From Tychonema litorale BBK16 (GTDB lineage: Bacteria; Cyanobacteriota; Cyanobacteriia; Cyanobacteriales; Microcoleaceae), in assembly GCF_021648855.1 (NCBI RefSeq), contig NZ_JAKJHX010000010.1, forward strand, positions 5,001 through 69,000: 64,000 nucleotides of DNA, written 5' to 3'. Position 1 is the first letter of the stretch; every line of letters starts with the position of its first letter. Below the pieces are notes generated by a model. The model saw nothing but the letters and a program-made list of their open reading frames with translations. It had not been told where the DNA came from and made no database searches. Made by a program: the position numbers and the translations under genes. Positions 36,179 through 46,236 of this stretch are shown here, one piece after another.

Positions 36179-36382
36179 GAATTATATTGGGTATGCCTAA
36201 AAGTTATAGCTGTGATAATTATAAGGCATTGGACTTTAATTATATGTCCTATTATCCTGAATTGATAATAAGCGACTTAAACACTTAATAGTTGACAGCG
36301 AACAATTGTCAAATATCAACTATTAACTGTTTAATTCCCATTCTCAAAACCTCACTGTCAACTGTTTAACTATCAAAAATTT

Positions 36383-36426
36383 TCTGCCTTCTGCCTTCTG
36401 CCTCCTGCCTCCTGCCTCCTGCCTTT
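36383..36426. repeat. (TGCCTCC)n heptamer tandem repeat
   Basis: Seven TGCCTTC/TGCCTCC heptamers directly upstream of the WD40-STAND start. This is the reverse complement of the array at 26697-26756. Confidence 0.85.
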
Positions 36427-36444
36427 TTGTAATAATTAACTTTT

Positions 36445-39400
36445 ATGCCCCAAGATAGCTATCAACTCGGTGGCAGTTTAACCATTGATGCACCTAGTTA
36501 CGTACAGCGGCAAGCGGACTTGCAATTGTATGAAGCCCTGAAGCGAGGAGAGTTCTGCTATGTCCTCAACTCCCGGCAAATGGGCAAATCCTCACTGTTG
36601 GTGCGAACCAAGCATCGCCTTGAACAAGATGGCTTTCACTGCGCTGCCGTCGATTTGAGTGTCGTGGGAAGCGAACAAATTACTCCACTGCAATGGTACA
36701 AGGGATTCGTCGGTGACTTGTGGCGGCAGTTGGAACTACTGGAAACCTTGAACCTAAAAGCTTGGTGGCAAGAACGCAACGATCTCGGTTTACTGCAACG
36801 TTTGCGGTTATTTATTGAGGAATTGCTACTGGTGCAGTTTCCCCAACAACAGTTGTTTATCTTTGTCGATGAAATCGACAGTTTGCTGGGTCTTAATTTT
36901 TCAATTGATGATTTTTTTGCCTTAATTCGTTTTTGCTACAACCAACGGGCAATTAACCCAGAATATCAACGCATTACCTTTGCGATTTTTGGGGTAGCAA
37001 CTCCCTCGGATTTAATTCGAGACCGAACAAAAACACCGTTTAATATTGGACAAGCGATCGAACTAAAAGGGTTTGAGTGGGATGAAGTGACTCCTTTAAT
37101 TCAAGGGTTGGAAAAGGCGGTGGAACAGCCTACATCGGTTGTGAGGGCGATTTTAGACTGGACGGCCGGACAACCTTTTCTGACTCAGAAGTTGTGTTAT
37201 TTAGTCGCACAATTGAGTCACCTGACAATGGGAGAGGATGGCTTGGGTCGCATTCCACCAGGTACGGAATCGTTTTGGATTGAGAACTTGGTCAAAACTC
37301 GCATTATTGAGCATTGGGAATCGCAGGATGAACCGGAACATTTGAGAACTATTCGCGATCGCATCGATCGTAACGGTCAGCGGGCTGGTAGAATTCTCGG
37401 CATTTATCAACAAGTTTTGCAAGGAATTGAAATAAAAAGTGATGATAGTCAAGAACAGATTGAATTGTTACTCAGTGGCTTAGTCGTCAGACACGAGGGA
37501 ATATTAAAGGTAAAAAATCGCATCTATCAACAAGTATTTAATCTGCAATGGGTTGAAAAAAAATTAGGGAACCTGCGGCCTTACTCGCAGATGCTAGAGG
37601 CTTGGGTAGGTTCAGGGCAACAGGATAAATCCCGCCTCTTGCGCGTACAAGCTTTAAAAGACGCTCAAAGCTGGGCGCAGGGCAAAAGTTTAAGCGATTT
37701 GGACTATCAGTTTTTAGCAGCTAGCCAAGAAATAGATAGACAAGAATTGCAATTGTTTTTAGAAGCAGAACGGCTTAAGGAAGTAGAAGCAAGGCTGGAA
37801 CTCAAGAAAAAAAGTGCCAAACGCCAAACTTATTTGATTGCTGGACTTTCCTTTGCTTTAGCAATCGCGATCGCAGCGGGAATCTTCGCTTTCTTCCAGT
37901 ACCAAAAAGCGATCGTCAGCCAACGCAATGAGGAAATACAAAAAATTCAAGGAATGGCTAGATATTCGGGAGCCCTCTTTGCCTTAGATAAAAGGTTAGA
38001 TGCTTTAATTGAAGCGCTTAGGGCCATTCGAGAACTCAAACACTTGGGCTTAACCGACTTGCAGACAGAAACAATGGTGGAGTTAGCGTTGCGGCGGTCA
38101 ATTTATGGATCTGTTGAATCTAACCGTTTTTCGGGTTATGCTTCCGCCAATAACACATTAGATGTCAGTTCTGATGGCGAGATGATTGCTGTGGCAACGT
38201 TGCAAGATGGCATCCAAATTTGGCATCGTGATGGCAAATTGCTTGGCACCCTCAAAGGACATAAAGGCCCTGCTTTAGGAGTGGACATCAGCCCCAACGG
38301 TCAGCTAATTGCTTCAGGAAGTGGAGACACAACCGTCAAACTCTGGCGGCGTGACGGAACTCTGTTGAAAACTTTGACAGGGTTTACTGCTTCAGCTAGC
38401 AAAGTAAAGTTTAGTCCTGACGGAGAAGTGATTGTGGCGTCGGGTGCGGACAGTACGCTAAAACTCTGGCGGCAAGATGGCACATTACTAAAGACATTGA
38501 TAGGGCATGGGGCGATCGTTACGCAAGTAGTTTTTAGCCCCGATGGAAAGCTAATTGCCTCGGCTTCTGACAACGGCACTGTCAAACTCTGGCAGCGGGA
38601 TGGCACTTTGCTGAAAACACTTTCAGATATTCAATCTCCTGTTTTCTCGCTTGCCTTTACTCCTGATAGCAAAATCCTGGCAACGGGCAATGGAGACGGC
38701 CAACTGCAACTGTGGCAGCGTGACGGCAGTTTGTTAAGGACTTTTACCGCACACGATGCTGCAATTAACGCACTAGCTTTCAGCCGGAATGGGGAGATAA
38801 TTGTCTCTGGTTCTGACGACAAGATGCTAAAATTCTGGAGTCTCGACGGTACTTCTTTGAATGCTATTAAAGGTCATGACAGTGCCATTAAAGATATTGC
38901 ATTTAGTCGCCTCGACGACACACTATTCTCTGCATCTTGGGATGGCACTGTAAAAGTCTGGAAATTACGCAGTCCTTTGCTAAAAATTCTGCGAGGACAT
39001 ACGGCGGGAGTTTGGGGAGTGGCTTTGAGCAACGACGGACGGTTAGTGGCTTCATCGAGTCCGAAGGAGGTTATTTTCTGGGGCAAGGATGGGATTAGCA
39101 ATCGGCGCTTCAAAGGGCCAAATCCTCAGTTTAGCTCTGTTGCGATCGCTCCAGATGGTAAAACGATTGCTACTGTTAGTGCAGACCAATCGATTAAGCT
39201 TTGGAGTCCAAACGGTACATTCCTAAACAGTCTCAAAGGGCATCAGGGTGATATTAGGAAAGTGGCTTTTAGTCCTGACAGTAATATGGTTGCATCGAGC
39301 AGTAGCGATCGCACAGTCAGACTTTGGCGACTAGATGGCACCCAAATCGCTACTTTTAGAGGACACACGGCGGGGACTTGGGGGCTGGCTTTTAGTCCCG

Positions 39401-39984
39401 ATGGTTCGATTCTTGTTTCTAGCAGTGGTGACAAGACACTAAAGTTTTGGCGTTTGGCTTCGGTTTTGAATCAAAAGCGAGAAGTCAAAAGTGAGGATAG
39501 TTTATTCAAGACTATTCAAGCTCATAATAGTACAGTTATGAACGCAGCTTTCAGCCCTAATGGGGAATTGATTGCTTCGGTGAGTGAAGACAAGATGGTT
39601 AAACTTTGGAGTCGTGACGGCAAGTTACTGCATACTCTTAAGGGACATGATTCTGGGATTTGGAGTGTAGCGTTTAGCCCTGACAACCAGACGATCGCTA
39701 CAGGGAGTAATGATGGGATAATTAAACTCTGGAAGTCTAACGGCACATTCCTGGCAAATCTAATTGGACATAGTGCTGGGGTTAAGGGGTTAGCTTTTGC
39801 TGCTGATGGCAAAACTTTGGCCTCGGCTGCTGAGGACAAAACGGTAATTTTGTGGAATTTAGAGCAGTCTGTAGAGCTAGATAAGGTAGTAGCGGCGGGT
39901 TGCGATTGGGTGCGAGATTATCTGCTCACTAATGCTGAACTGAAGCCAGAGGATAGACATTTGTGCGATCGATTTCCCCAATAG
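36445..39984 (+). CDS. AAA-like/STAND ATPase with TM segment and 14 WD40 repeats
   Basis: 1179 aa. The N-terminal AAA_35-type NTPase has Walker A ([10 protein letters not shown], ~48-57) and Walker B ([12 protein letters not shown], ~138-149). A helical region follows, then one transmembrane helix (~462-484, [20 protein letters not shown]). About 14 WD40 repeats (~565-1145) follow, each with a GH...VAFSPDG...SxSxDxTVKLWxxDG signature, enough for two seven-bladed propellers. The family is common in filamentous cyanobacteria and works as a membrane-attached signalling or scaffold hub, but no specific role is known. The start is ATG after a heptamer array. Strong internal repetition at DNA level may favour blade gain and loss. 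Confidence 0.93.
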   Translation: MPQDSYQLGGSLTIDAPSYVQRQADLQLYEALKRGEFCYVLNSRQMGKSSLLVRTKHRLEQDGFHCAAVDLSVVGSEQITPLQWYKGFVGDLWRQLELLETLNLKAWWQERNDLGLLQRLRLFIEELLLVQFPQQQLFIFVDEIDSLLGLNFSIDDFFALIRFCYNQRAINPEYQRITFAIFGVATPSDLIRDRTKTPFNIGQAIELKGFEWDEVTPLIQGLEKAVEQPTSVVRAILDWTAGQPFLTQKLCYLVAQLSHLTMGEDGLGRIPPGTESFWIENLVKTRIIEHWESQDEPEHLRTIRDRIDRNGQRAGRILGIYQQVLQGIEIKSDDSQEQIELLLSGLVVRHEGILKVKNRIYQQVFNLQWVEKKLGNLRPYSQMLEAWVGSGQQDKSRLLRVQALKDAQSWAQGKSLSDLDYQFLAASQEIDRQELQLFLEAERLKEVEARLELKKKSAKRQTYLIAGLSFALAIAIAAGIFAFFQYQKAIVSQRNEEIQKIQGMARYSGALFALDKRLDALIEALRAIRELKHLGLTDLQTETMVELALRRSIYGSVESNRFSGYASANNTLDVSSDGEMIAVATLQDGIQIWHRDGKLLGTLKGHKGPALGVDISPNGQLIASGSGDTTVKLWRRDGTLLKTLTGFTASASKVKFSPDGEVIVASGADSTLKLWRQDGTLLKTLIGHGAIVTQVVFSPDGKLIASASDNGTVKLWQRDGTLLKTLSDIQSPVFSLAFTPDSKILATGNGDGQLQLWQRDGSLLRTFTAHDAAINALAFSRNGEIIVSGSDDKMLKFWSLDGTSLNAIKGHDSAIKDIAFSRLDDTLFSASWDGTVKVWKLRSPLLKILRGHTAGVWGVALSNDGRLVASSSPKEVIFWGKDGISNRRFKGPNPQFSSVAIAPDGKTIATVSADQSIKLWSPNGTFLNSLKGHQGDIRKVAFSPDSNMVASSSSDRTVRLWRLDGTQIATFRGHTAGTWGLAFSPDGSILVSSSGDKTLKFWRLASVLNQKREVKSEDSLFKTIQAHNSTVMNAAFSPNGELIASVSEDKMVKLWSRDGKLLHTLKGHDSGIWSVAFSPDNQTIATGSNDGIIKLWKSNGTFLANLIGHSAGVKGLAFAADGKTLASAAEDKTVILWNLEQSVELDKVVAAGCDWVRDYLLTNAELKPEDRHLCDRFPQ

Positions 39985-40033
39985 ACATCAACGATATGAA
40001 GCTGGACGAACTTTAAGTTAGGGTTAGAGGGTA

Positions 40034-40142
40034 ATATAGCGGTTCTCAGAAAGATGAGGTACGTTGTTGGGCTTGAGCCTCCTTAGTTTAAGCGGTTATG
40101 TAAGCTGTCAGTCATACCTCATCTTTTTGAGAAAGGCTATAT
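40034..40142. mobile_element. 109-bp MITE with 28-bp terminal inverted repeats
   Basis: The left end begins ATATAGCGGTTCTCAGAAAG and the right end, read in reverse complement, ATATAGCCTTTCTCAAAAAG; about 25 of 28 positions match. It sits between AT dinucleotides, and TA target preference would fit an IS630/Tc1-like parent. No coding capacity. It lies between the STAND and EF-hand genes. Confidence 0.85.
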
Positions 40143-40199
40143 TCGTTCCCTCAATAATTTTTGATGAATTAGAAAGGCTTTGGGAGTTTTTGGAGAGGT

Positions 40200-40757
40200 C
40201 TATTCATAAGAACCATAAAGCCAATTACCAGCAGCATTCATATCATCACTGGTATGAAACTCTTTGGAGGCTTGGAGATATTCATCGCGTGAAATATGTC
40301 CATCAGCGTTGCTATCTAAATGGGCAAAAGCTGTTTCAGCATCTTCTTCAGTTAGACCAACAGCTACACAAAATTGTTGATATTCTATCAGGCTAATTTG
40401 ACCATCATTACTAGCATCCAGAATATCGAATATCGCATTAACTTTATTCTTGTAAACGTCTTGAAGTCCGGTTGAATTAGAAAAATTACTAATCGAACTA
40501 TCTGCTACCTTCAGATATTCTTCTAAGCTAACTTTACCATCGCCACTAATATCAGCAGGCTGCCAAAAATTCGTCCAGATTGCTGAATATTTGGCTTTTA
40601 ATTCGATAAATTCTGATGAGTCTGGTTCCCAATTACGCAGTTTGGCAAGATTGCTGGCACAATGTTCTAGATCGGCTAGTTCTACAAATCCACTTCCATC
40701 TAAATCGTATACCTGAAAATTTTTAGTGTGTTTTTTTTGCAATAGTTGACTTAACAT
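40200..40757 (-). CDS. Four-EF-hand calcium-binding protein (calerythrin-like)
   Basis: 185 aa, no signal peptide. Four EF-hand loops are visible: D18-D29 (DLDGSGFVELAD), D69-E80 (DISGDGKVSLEE), D114-E125 (DASNDGQISLIE) and D148-E159 (DSNADGHISRDE). Three end in the usual Glu at position 12 and the first ends in Asp. Length and spacing match the calerythrin/sarcoplasmic type rather than calmodulin. It is probably a cytosolic Ca2+ buffer or sensor. It starts with ATG. Confidence 0.92.
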   Translation of the reverse strand: MLSQLLQKKHTKNFQVYDLDGSGFVELADLEHCASNLAKLRNWEPDSSEFIELKAKYSAIWTNFWQPADISGDGKVSLEEYLKVADSSISNFSNSTGLQDVYKNKVNAIFDILDASNDGQISLIEYQQFCVAVGLTEEDAETAFAHLDSNADGHISRDEYLQASKEFHTSDDMNAAGNWLYGSYE

Positions 40758-41098
40758 TTATGATTCTCCTGCGATTCGTACATAACAGATTAAACTTTAT
40801 CAGGTGTTGAAAATAAAGCCACTTTTTTTGATAAAAACCCTACTTTTCCTACTTTTCCTACTTTTCCTACTTTTCCTACTTTTCAGATTAATTAGGTTTG
40901 AGGGGAAGGGGGTGCGTTAGGGAAGCTTACCGAAGGTATCGCTTTTTCATAAAGTTATAATAGCGATCGCCCCAACAGAGATAAAACGACTGCTGACGCG
41001 AGTATCTGTAATTCGTCATAGCGTCTCTTGAAACCAACCTGTAGCTCTAGTTAGGGAATTAATTAACCAATTTAGTATATTGACAAAATCAACTACTT
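40758..41098. repeat. Intergenic region with (TTTTCCTAC)n array and possible transposase tail
   Basis: A (CTTTTCCTA)n array lies at 40845-40885, the reverse complement of the array at 22472. On the minus strand, 40971-41064 is open and reads LELQVGFKRRYDELQI, ending GRSLL and stop. This could be the last 30 residues of a transposase, but the match is weak. Confidence 0.45.
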
Positions 41099-41216
41099 GT
41101 GCATTTTGCGCCTCACAGCAATATAACTTTACACAAACATACCAACTTTATCTATTTCTCGTTGAGCTAAACAATTGAATAATAGATAGTGAAGTTTTTT
41201 GATGAATGTACGCTTA
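41099..41216 (+). repeat. Direct repeat copy 1 (~115 bp) upstream of pore-less MscS gene
   Basis: Shares CACAGCAATATAACT, TACCAACTTTATCTATTTCT and TAGTGAAGTT blocks, in order and at nearly equal spacing, with copy 2 at 42401-42520. It ends at the start codon of the 41218 gene, so it probably contains that gene's promoter or leader. Confidence 0.8.
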
Positions 41217-41217
41217 A

Positions 41218-42390
41218 ATGTTACCCAAGAAAGTCCGTGCAATTTTTTTCATCGGAGTTGTTGGTCTTTGCGTGATTTGGGGGATGCCAGCGCGATCGCA
41301 AGCAGCCGACGAAGCCACAGCCTCACCTAAAGCTGAGACAGTTAAGGAGCAACCAAAAGGAGATTCCAAAGCAGCAGTTACGACTAAAGATCCTGAAATT
41401 CCAGTTGAGGAATTGCAACTGCTAGTCAAACCGCTCAGCCTGGATGAACTCGCAAACGAAGCGGCAGCGTGGCAAGTGTTGCTCAAAAACAAAGTCACAG
41501 AAATTAGCGAAGCCGAAATCGCCATCAAGCGTCAAAATCGCTCCATCAACAAACAACAAGAAGTTGCCGGTTCCCTAGACGAAGCTAAGAAAGCACTAGA
41601 AGAAAGCGATAAAGCTCTCAAGACCGCTGTCCCCGGCTCAGCAGAATACAAAGAAGCCACTAAAAAGGTAGAAGAAGCTAAAGAAAAACTCAAGAAAGCC
41701 CAGGAAGGTCTAAAGGAAGCAACAGCAACTAAAAAGGAACTTAAACAGGACAGTACCCTAAATGATGCCTTAAAAAAAGCTGAGAAAACAGGCGAATTAG
41801 ATCAGGGCAAACAAACCCTTGATGAAGCGAAAAAAGAGCGAGAGAAAATACCCGCAGACTCGCCGGCGTACACTGCGGCTACTGAAAAAATTGATGCGCT
41901 AGACAAGGCAATTAAAGTCTATGAGGACGCAGAAAAAGCCCAAAAAGCTGTTACCGTTCCCAACAACACAGTTTGGGGTGATACCATCGAAAACCTCACC
42001 ACCAGTGACACTCGTAAAGTTAAATTTAGCTTTCGGATTAGCTTCGATCAAGATGTGACAAATATAGAGAAAGTGCTCGTAGACATTTTCAAGTCCCACC
42101 CGAAAATTTTGGAAGAGCCAGCGCCTTCAACTTTTTTGTTTGACATAGAAGACGAATACATTAGTCTGATTGCCAGCGGCTGGGCAAAAACTGACGAATT
42201 TTGGAAAGTATCAGCCGATATTCTCCGCACAATCCAAACCAGGTTTGAGCAAGAAGGGGTTAAACTCAGGTCGAACGCACAAGATATTCGGCTTATATCT
42301 GAAAGTGATGAGAAGAATTCTCTAATCGATCGAGAATTCGCTCAAAAACAATTGCTACAGCCAGAAACTGCAAAGCCAGCGATTAAATAA
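41218..42390 (+). CDS. Secreted coiled-coil protein with C-terminal MscS domain but no channel pore
   Basis: 390 aa. Signal peptide: cationic start, IFFIGVVGLCVIWGM, cleavage near SQAADE. Residues ~60-110 (PVEELQLLVKPLSLDELANE) match the periplasmic N-terminal segment of large cyanobacterial MscS channels. Residues ~110-245 are a Lys/Glu/Ala-rich coiled coil. Residues ~265-355 match the MscS C-terminal alpha/beta domain (RKVKFSFRISFDQDVTNIEK, HPKILEEPAPSTFLFDIED). The transmembrane helices and pore that should lie between are absent, with no frameshift. It is therefore a soluble periplasmic MscS derivative of unknown role. Confidence 0.75.
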   Translation: MLPKKVRAIFFIGVVGLCVIWGMPARSQAADEATASPKAETVKEQPKGDSKAAVTTKDPEIPVEELQLLVKPLSLDELANEAAAWQVLLKNKVTEISEAEIAIKRQNRSINKQQEVAGSLDEAKKALEESDKALKTAVPGSAEYKEATKKVEEAKEKLKKAQEGLKEATATKKELKQDSTLNDALKKAEKTGELDQGKQTLDEAKKEREKIPADSPAYTAATEKIDALDKAIKVYEDAEKAQKAVTVPNNTVWGDTIENLTTSDTRKVKFSFRISFDQDVTNIEKVLVDIFKSHPKILEEPAPSTFLFDIEDEYISLIASGWAKTDEFWKVSADILRTIQTRFEQEGVKLRSNAQDIRLISESDEKNSLIDREFAQKQLLQPETAKPAIK

Positions 42391-42400
42391 GTGACTAATT

Positions 42401-42520
42401 GTGAATTTTGTGGTTCACAGCAATATAACTAAACGCAAATATACCAACTTTATCTATTTCTCATATGGCTAAACAACTTCACAATAAATAGTGAAGTTGT
42501 TTGGTGAATCTACCCTTACA
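42401..42520 (+). repeat. Direct repeat copy 2 (~115 bp) downstream of pore-less MscS gene
   Basis: Roughly 80% identical by eye to 41099-41216, same orientation. It precedes the 42650 gene, so the pair may be a duplicated promoter/leader or the scar of a segment duplication. Confidence 0.8.
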
Positions 42521-42649
42521 GTAATTCAGCCCAAGTCCTTCTGCTCTCTGCTATCTGCATCAAAGCCTTCTGGTTTTAACTGCCTGTTTTAGGCCCATAG
42601 AACCTAGAGCTAATTTGCCGTGTGCGTACTACTCAAAGAGAATCACTAC

Positions 42650-43321
42650 ATGAATGTTTGCGAAGTTCTGGAAACTGAAGTTTTGAACACTGTAGAACAA
42701 AGTTTGCTCTCTAGGCAACTGAGTTCCATCGAGCGCTTCATCCTGTGTCAGTCATGGCTCGGACGCAGTTATGGCGAGATGGCATCCGATAGTGCCTATA
42801 GTATCGCTCACATCAAGGATATTGGCTCCCAATTGTGGCAGGCTCTTTCAAAAGCATTAGGGGAAAGAGTGACGAAAAAAAATCTGTTTTTAGTGCTGAA
42901 GCAATATCTGCTCTCCTGGACAAGTGAAACAGTCAATAGTGACCAGTTATCTGTTACCTTAGAGTTAGTAGAAGTAATAGACACACCACTAACGCCTACT
43001 ACTAATCAGTTACCAGTTACCGCTGATTTTGTGGAGGCTTCATATTTAGAGGATAGCGAGCAATTATCACTGATTTGCGATCGAGGCTTTCTGGTAAATG
43101 AAGAAAGTTCGCAGCTAGAGAGAGCGCCGCAGGAGTGCCAAAATTCTACAGATAATACAGAGGCAGAAAATAATTTAAAAGCCCCTGTCACACAGAGCCA
43201 ACTAACAATTCCTAGTGGTTGTTTGCCGTCTACTTGGACTTTCAGGAAGCAGATGTTACCTTTTCTGCCGAAATCAATCAATTTTTGGGCTGGTTGTGTG
43301 CTAATCTCAGCAGGCAGTTGA
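42650..43321 (+). CDS. Truncated AAA-like protein: N-terminal vMAP-like module only
   Basis: 223 aa from ATG 42650 (an upstream GTG-type start adds ten residues). Residues ~1-85 match the N-terminal module of the 26841 protein: RSYGEMASDSAYSIAHIKDI, then LWQALSKALGERVTKKNL. The rest is low-complexity Ser/Thr/Glu-rich with no P-loop, and ends PKSINFWAGCVLISAGS. A full family member would continue into an ATPase or other effector, so this is probably a 3'-truncated or decaying gene. Confidence 0.6.
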   Translation: MNVCEVLETEVLNTVEQSLLSRQLSSIERFILCQSWLGRSYGEMASDSAYSIAHIKDIGSQLWQALSKALGERVTKKNLFLVLKQYLLSWTSETVNSDQLSVTLELVEVIDTPLTPTTNQLPVTADFVEASYLEDSEQLSLICDRGFLVNEESSQLERAPQECQNSTDNTEAENNLKAPVTQSQLTIPSGCLPSTWTFRKQMLPFLPKSINFWAGCVLISAGS

Positions 43322-43688
43322 ATCTCAATCCCATGCTGAACGGGTATCAGGAATATGGGTAGCAAGACCAAGCACTCGCGCATTGCCCGATCGGCTTAGT
43401 TTATTTTTTCGACAATAAATCCACCCTGCTTCTTAAGGGGGATTTAGGGGGATCTAGACTTAGGTAAAAACTAGAGATGTCAAGGATTTCAGGCTTAAGT
43501 TGACACCTATGGGCATTGCCGTGTCCCTACAATATTATTTTGGGGAGGGACACGGCAATGCCCATAGGTTTTACCTGGTTGTTGACACCTATGGGCAGTG
43601 CCGTTTCCCTACAGATTTTCCCGAAATATTGTAACGAGTTGTAAACTATAATGAAATCGAAGCGAATATAGAGGCCAAGTAGTATTAA
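43322..43688. repeat. Intergenic palindromic repeats upstream of crtP
   Basis: Near 43429-43454 is a 26-bp unit that is the exact reverse complement of a segment inside cobN (46831-46856). At 43502-43612 are three copies of the GACACCTATGGGCATTGCCG palindrome, the first two forming a long inverted repeat around AATATTATTTTGGGG. The crtP promoter should be in 43612-43688. Confidence 0.75.
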
Positions 43689-45056
<1,368 letters not shown>

Positions 45057-45095
45057 ATGAAAAATTAAGAATTTTTCATAAAAACGTAAAAGCAT

Positions 45096-45113
45096 CTCCC
45101 GTTTTCTAGACGG
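45096..45113 (+). promoter_or_regulatory. Small hairpin between crtP and crtB
   Basis: CCCGT and ACGGG form a short stem followed by GGAAAA. It could attenuate read-through or stabilise the upstream mRNA. Weak evidence. Confidence 0.3.
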
Positions 45114-45152
45114 GGGAAAATCAGTTCTAATCTTTAAATTTCTTATTCTCGG

Positions 45153-46082
45153 ATGCTGCAACTGTCAAAACTCCAGTGCATGAGAACTCTGGCTTCTTTG
45201 GATGAATCCTACGAACTGTGTCGCCAAGTCACAGCGAGTTATGCCAAAAATTTTTATTTAGGCACTCAACTCATGCCCGAAGCCAAGCGTCGGGCTATCT
45301 GGGCGATTTACGTCTGGTGCCGCCGCACCGACGAACTCGTGGACGGGCCTGGTTCTGAGGCCACGACCCCTGAAACCCTAAATTTGTGGGAAAAACGCCT
45401 AGAATCGCTGTTTACTGGCCACCCCCACGACGATTACGATGTGGCTTTGGTGGATACTTTGTCTCGTTTCCCGATCGACATTCAACCGTTTCGGGAAATG
45501 ATTGCGGGCCAGCAAATGGACTTGTACCGCAGTCGCTACGAAACTTTTGAAGAGCTCAATCTTTATTGTTATCGGGTAGCTGGTACTGTCGGGATGATGT
45601 CGATGTCTGTGATGGGTGTGGACGAATCGAGTCCCGCTACTAACTGGAATTGGCACTGGTGCAATCAAATTCCCAAAGAAGAGGCCATCGCCCTCGGCAT
45701 TGCTAAGCAGTTGACTAACATTCTGCGCGATGTCGGAGAAGATGCCCGTCGTGGCCGCATTTATATTCCCTTAGAAGACTTGGCGTTGTTTAACTATACC
45801 GAAGAAGATTTGTTCAACGGTGTGATTGACAATCGCTGGCGGGAATTGATGCGTTTCCAAATTCAGCGAGCTCGCAAACTATATACTAGCGCTGAACCGG
45901 GAATCAAAGTGCTGAGTCCTGATATCCGCTGGACTGTGTGGGCTGCTACTATGCTCTATAGCAGGATCTTAAATGCGATCGAACGGAATAACTACGATGT
46001 TTTCCAGAAGCGGGCCTACGTTACCAATTTTCAGAAATTGCAGTGTCTCCCCGCCGCTTGGATCAAGTCAAAAGTGCTTTAG
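45153..46082 (+). CDS. crtB: Phytoene synthase
   Basis: 309 aa. It condenses two geranylgeranyl diphosphates to phytoene, the first committed carotenoid step. Two Asp-rich Mg-diphosphate motifs are visible: RRTDELVDG (~57-65) and the second in LTNILRDVGEDARRG (~190-204). The N-terminus (TLASLDESYELCRQVTASYA) matches cyanobacterial enzymes. It sits directly after crtP and is followed by a good hairpin terminator. Confidence 0.97.
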   Translation: MLQLSKLQCMRTLASLDESYELCRQVTASYAKNFYLGTQLMPEAKRRAIWAIYVWCRRTDELVDGPGSEATTPETLNLWEKRLESLFTGHPHDDYDVALVDTLSRFPIDIQPFREMIAGQQMDLYRSRYETFEELNLYCYRVAGTVGMMSMSVMGVDESSPATNWNWHWCNQIPKEEAIALGIAKQLTNILRDVGEDARRGRIYIPLEDLALFNYTEEDLFNGVIDNRWRELMRFQIQRARKLYTSAEPGIKVLSPDIRWTVWAATMLYSRILNAIERNNYDVFQKRAYVTNFQKLQCLPAAWIKSKVL

Positions 46083-46105
46083 CAGAATGATATTGTTTCT
46101 ATCTT

Positions 46106-46135
46106 AGTCCCACTCTGCTGGGACTTTGTTTGTGT
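46106..46135 (+). terminator. Rho-independent-like terminator of crtP-crtB
   Basis: AGTCCCA and TGGGACT pair around CTCTGC (46106-46125), then TTTGTTTGTG. It is ~24 nt after the crtB stop. Confidence 0.7.
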
Positions 46136-46236
46136 ACCCCCAATTCCTACTCCACATTCCGCACCCAACGGGCAGTGTACACCGATTGATATCAGATCCG
46201 TTAGCATCGGAATTCATTAACATAAACTAAAAATTA

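Noticed and set aside
38301..39839. Several antisense ORFs opposite the WD40 repeats
   Set aside because: They recur in the same frame with each WD40 unit, so they are shadows of a repetitive gene.
40971..41064. Possible transposase C-terminus (LELQVGFKRRYDELQI)
   Set aside because: Only ~30 residues, no ends or other domains; kept only as a low-confidence remark in the intergenic entry.
43006..43383. Minus-strand 125-aa ORF opposite the vMAP-like gene
   Set aside because: No start signal or domain; codons mirror the sense gene.
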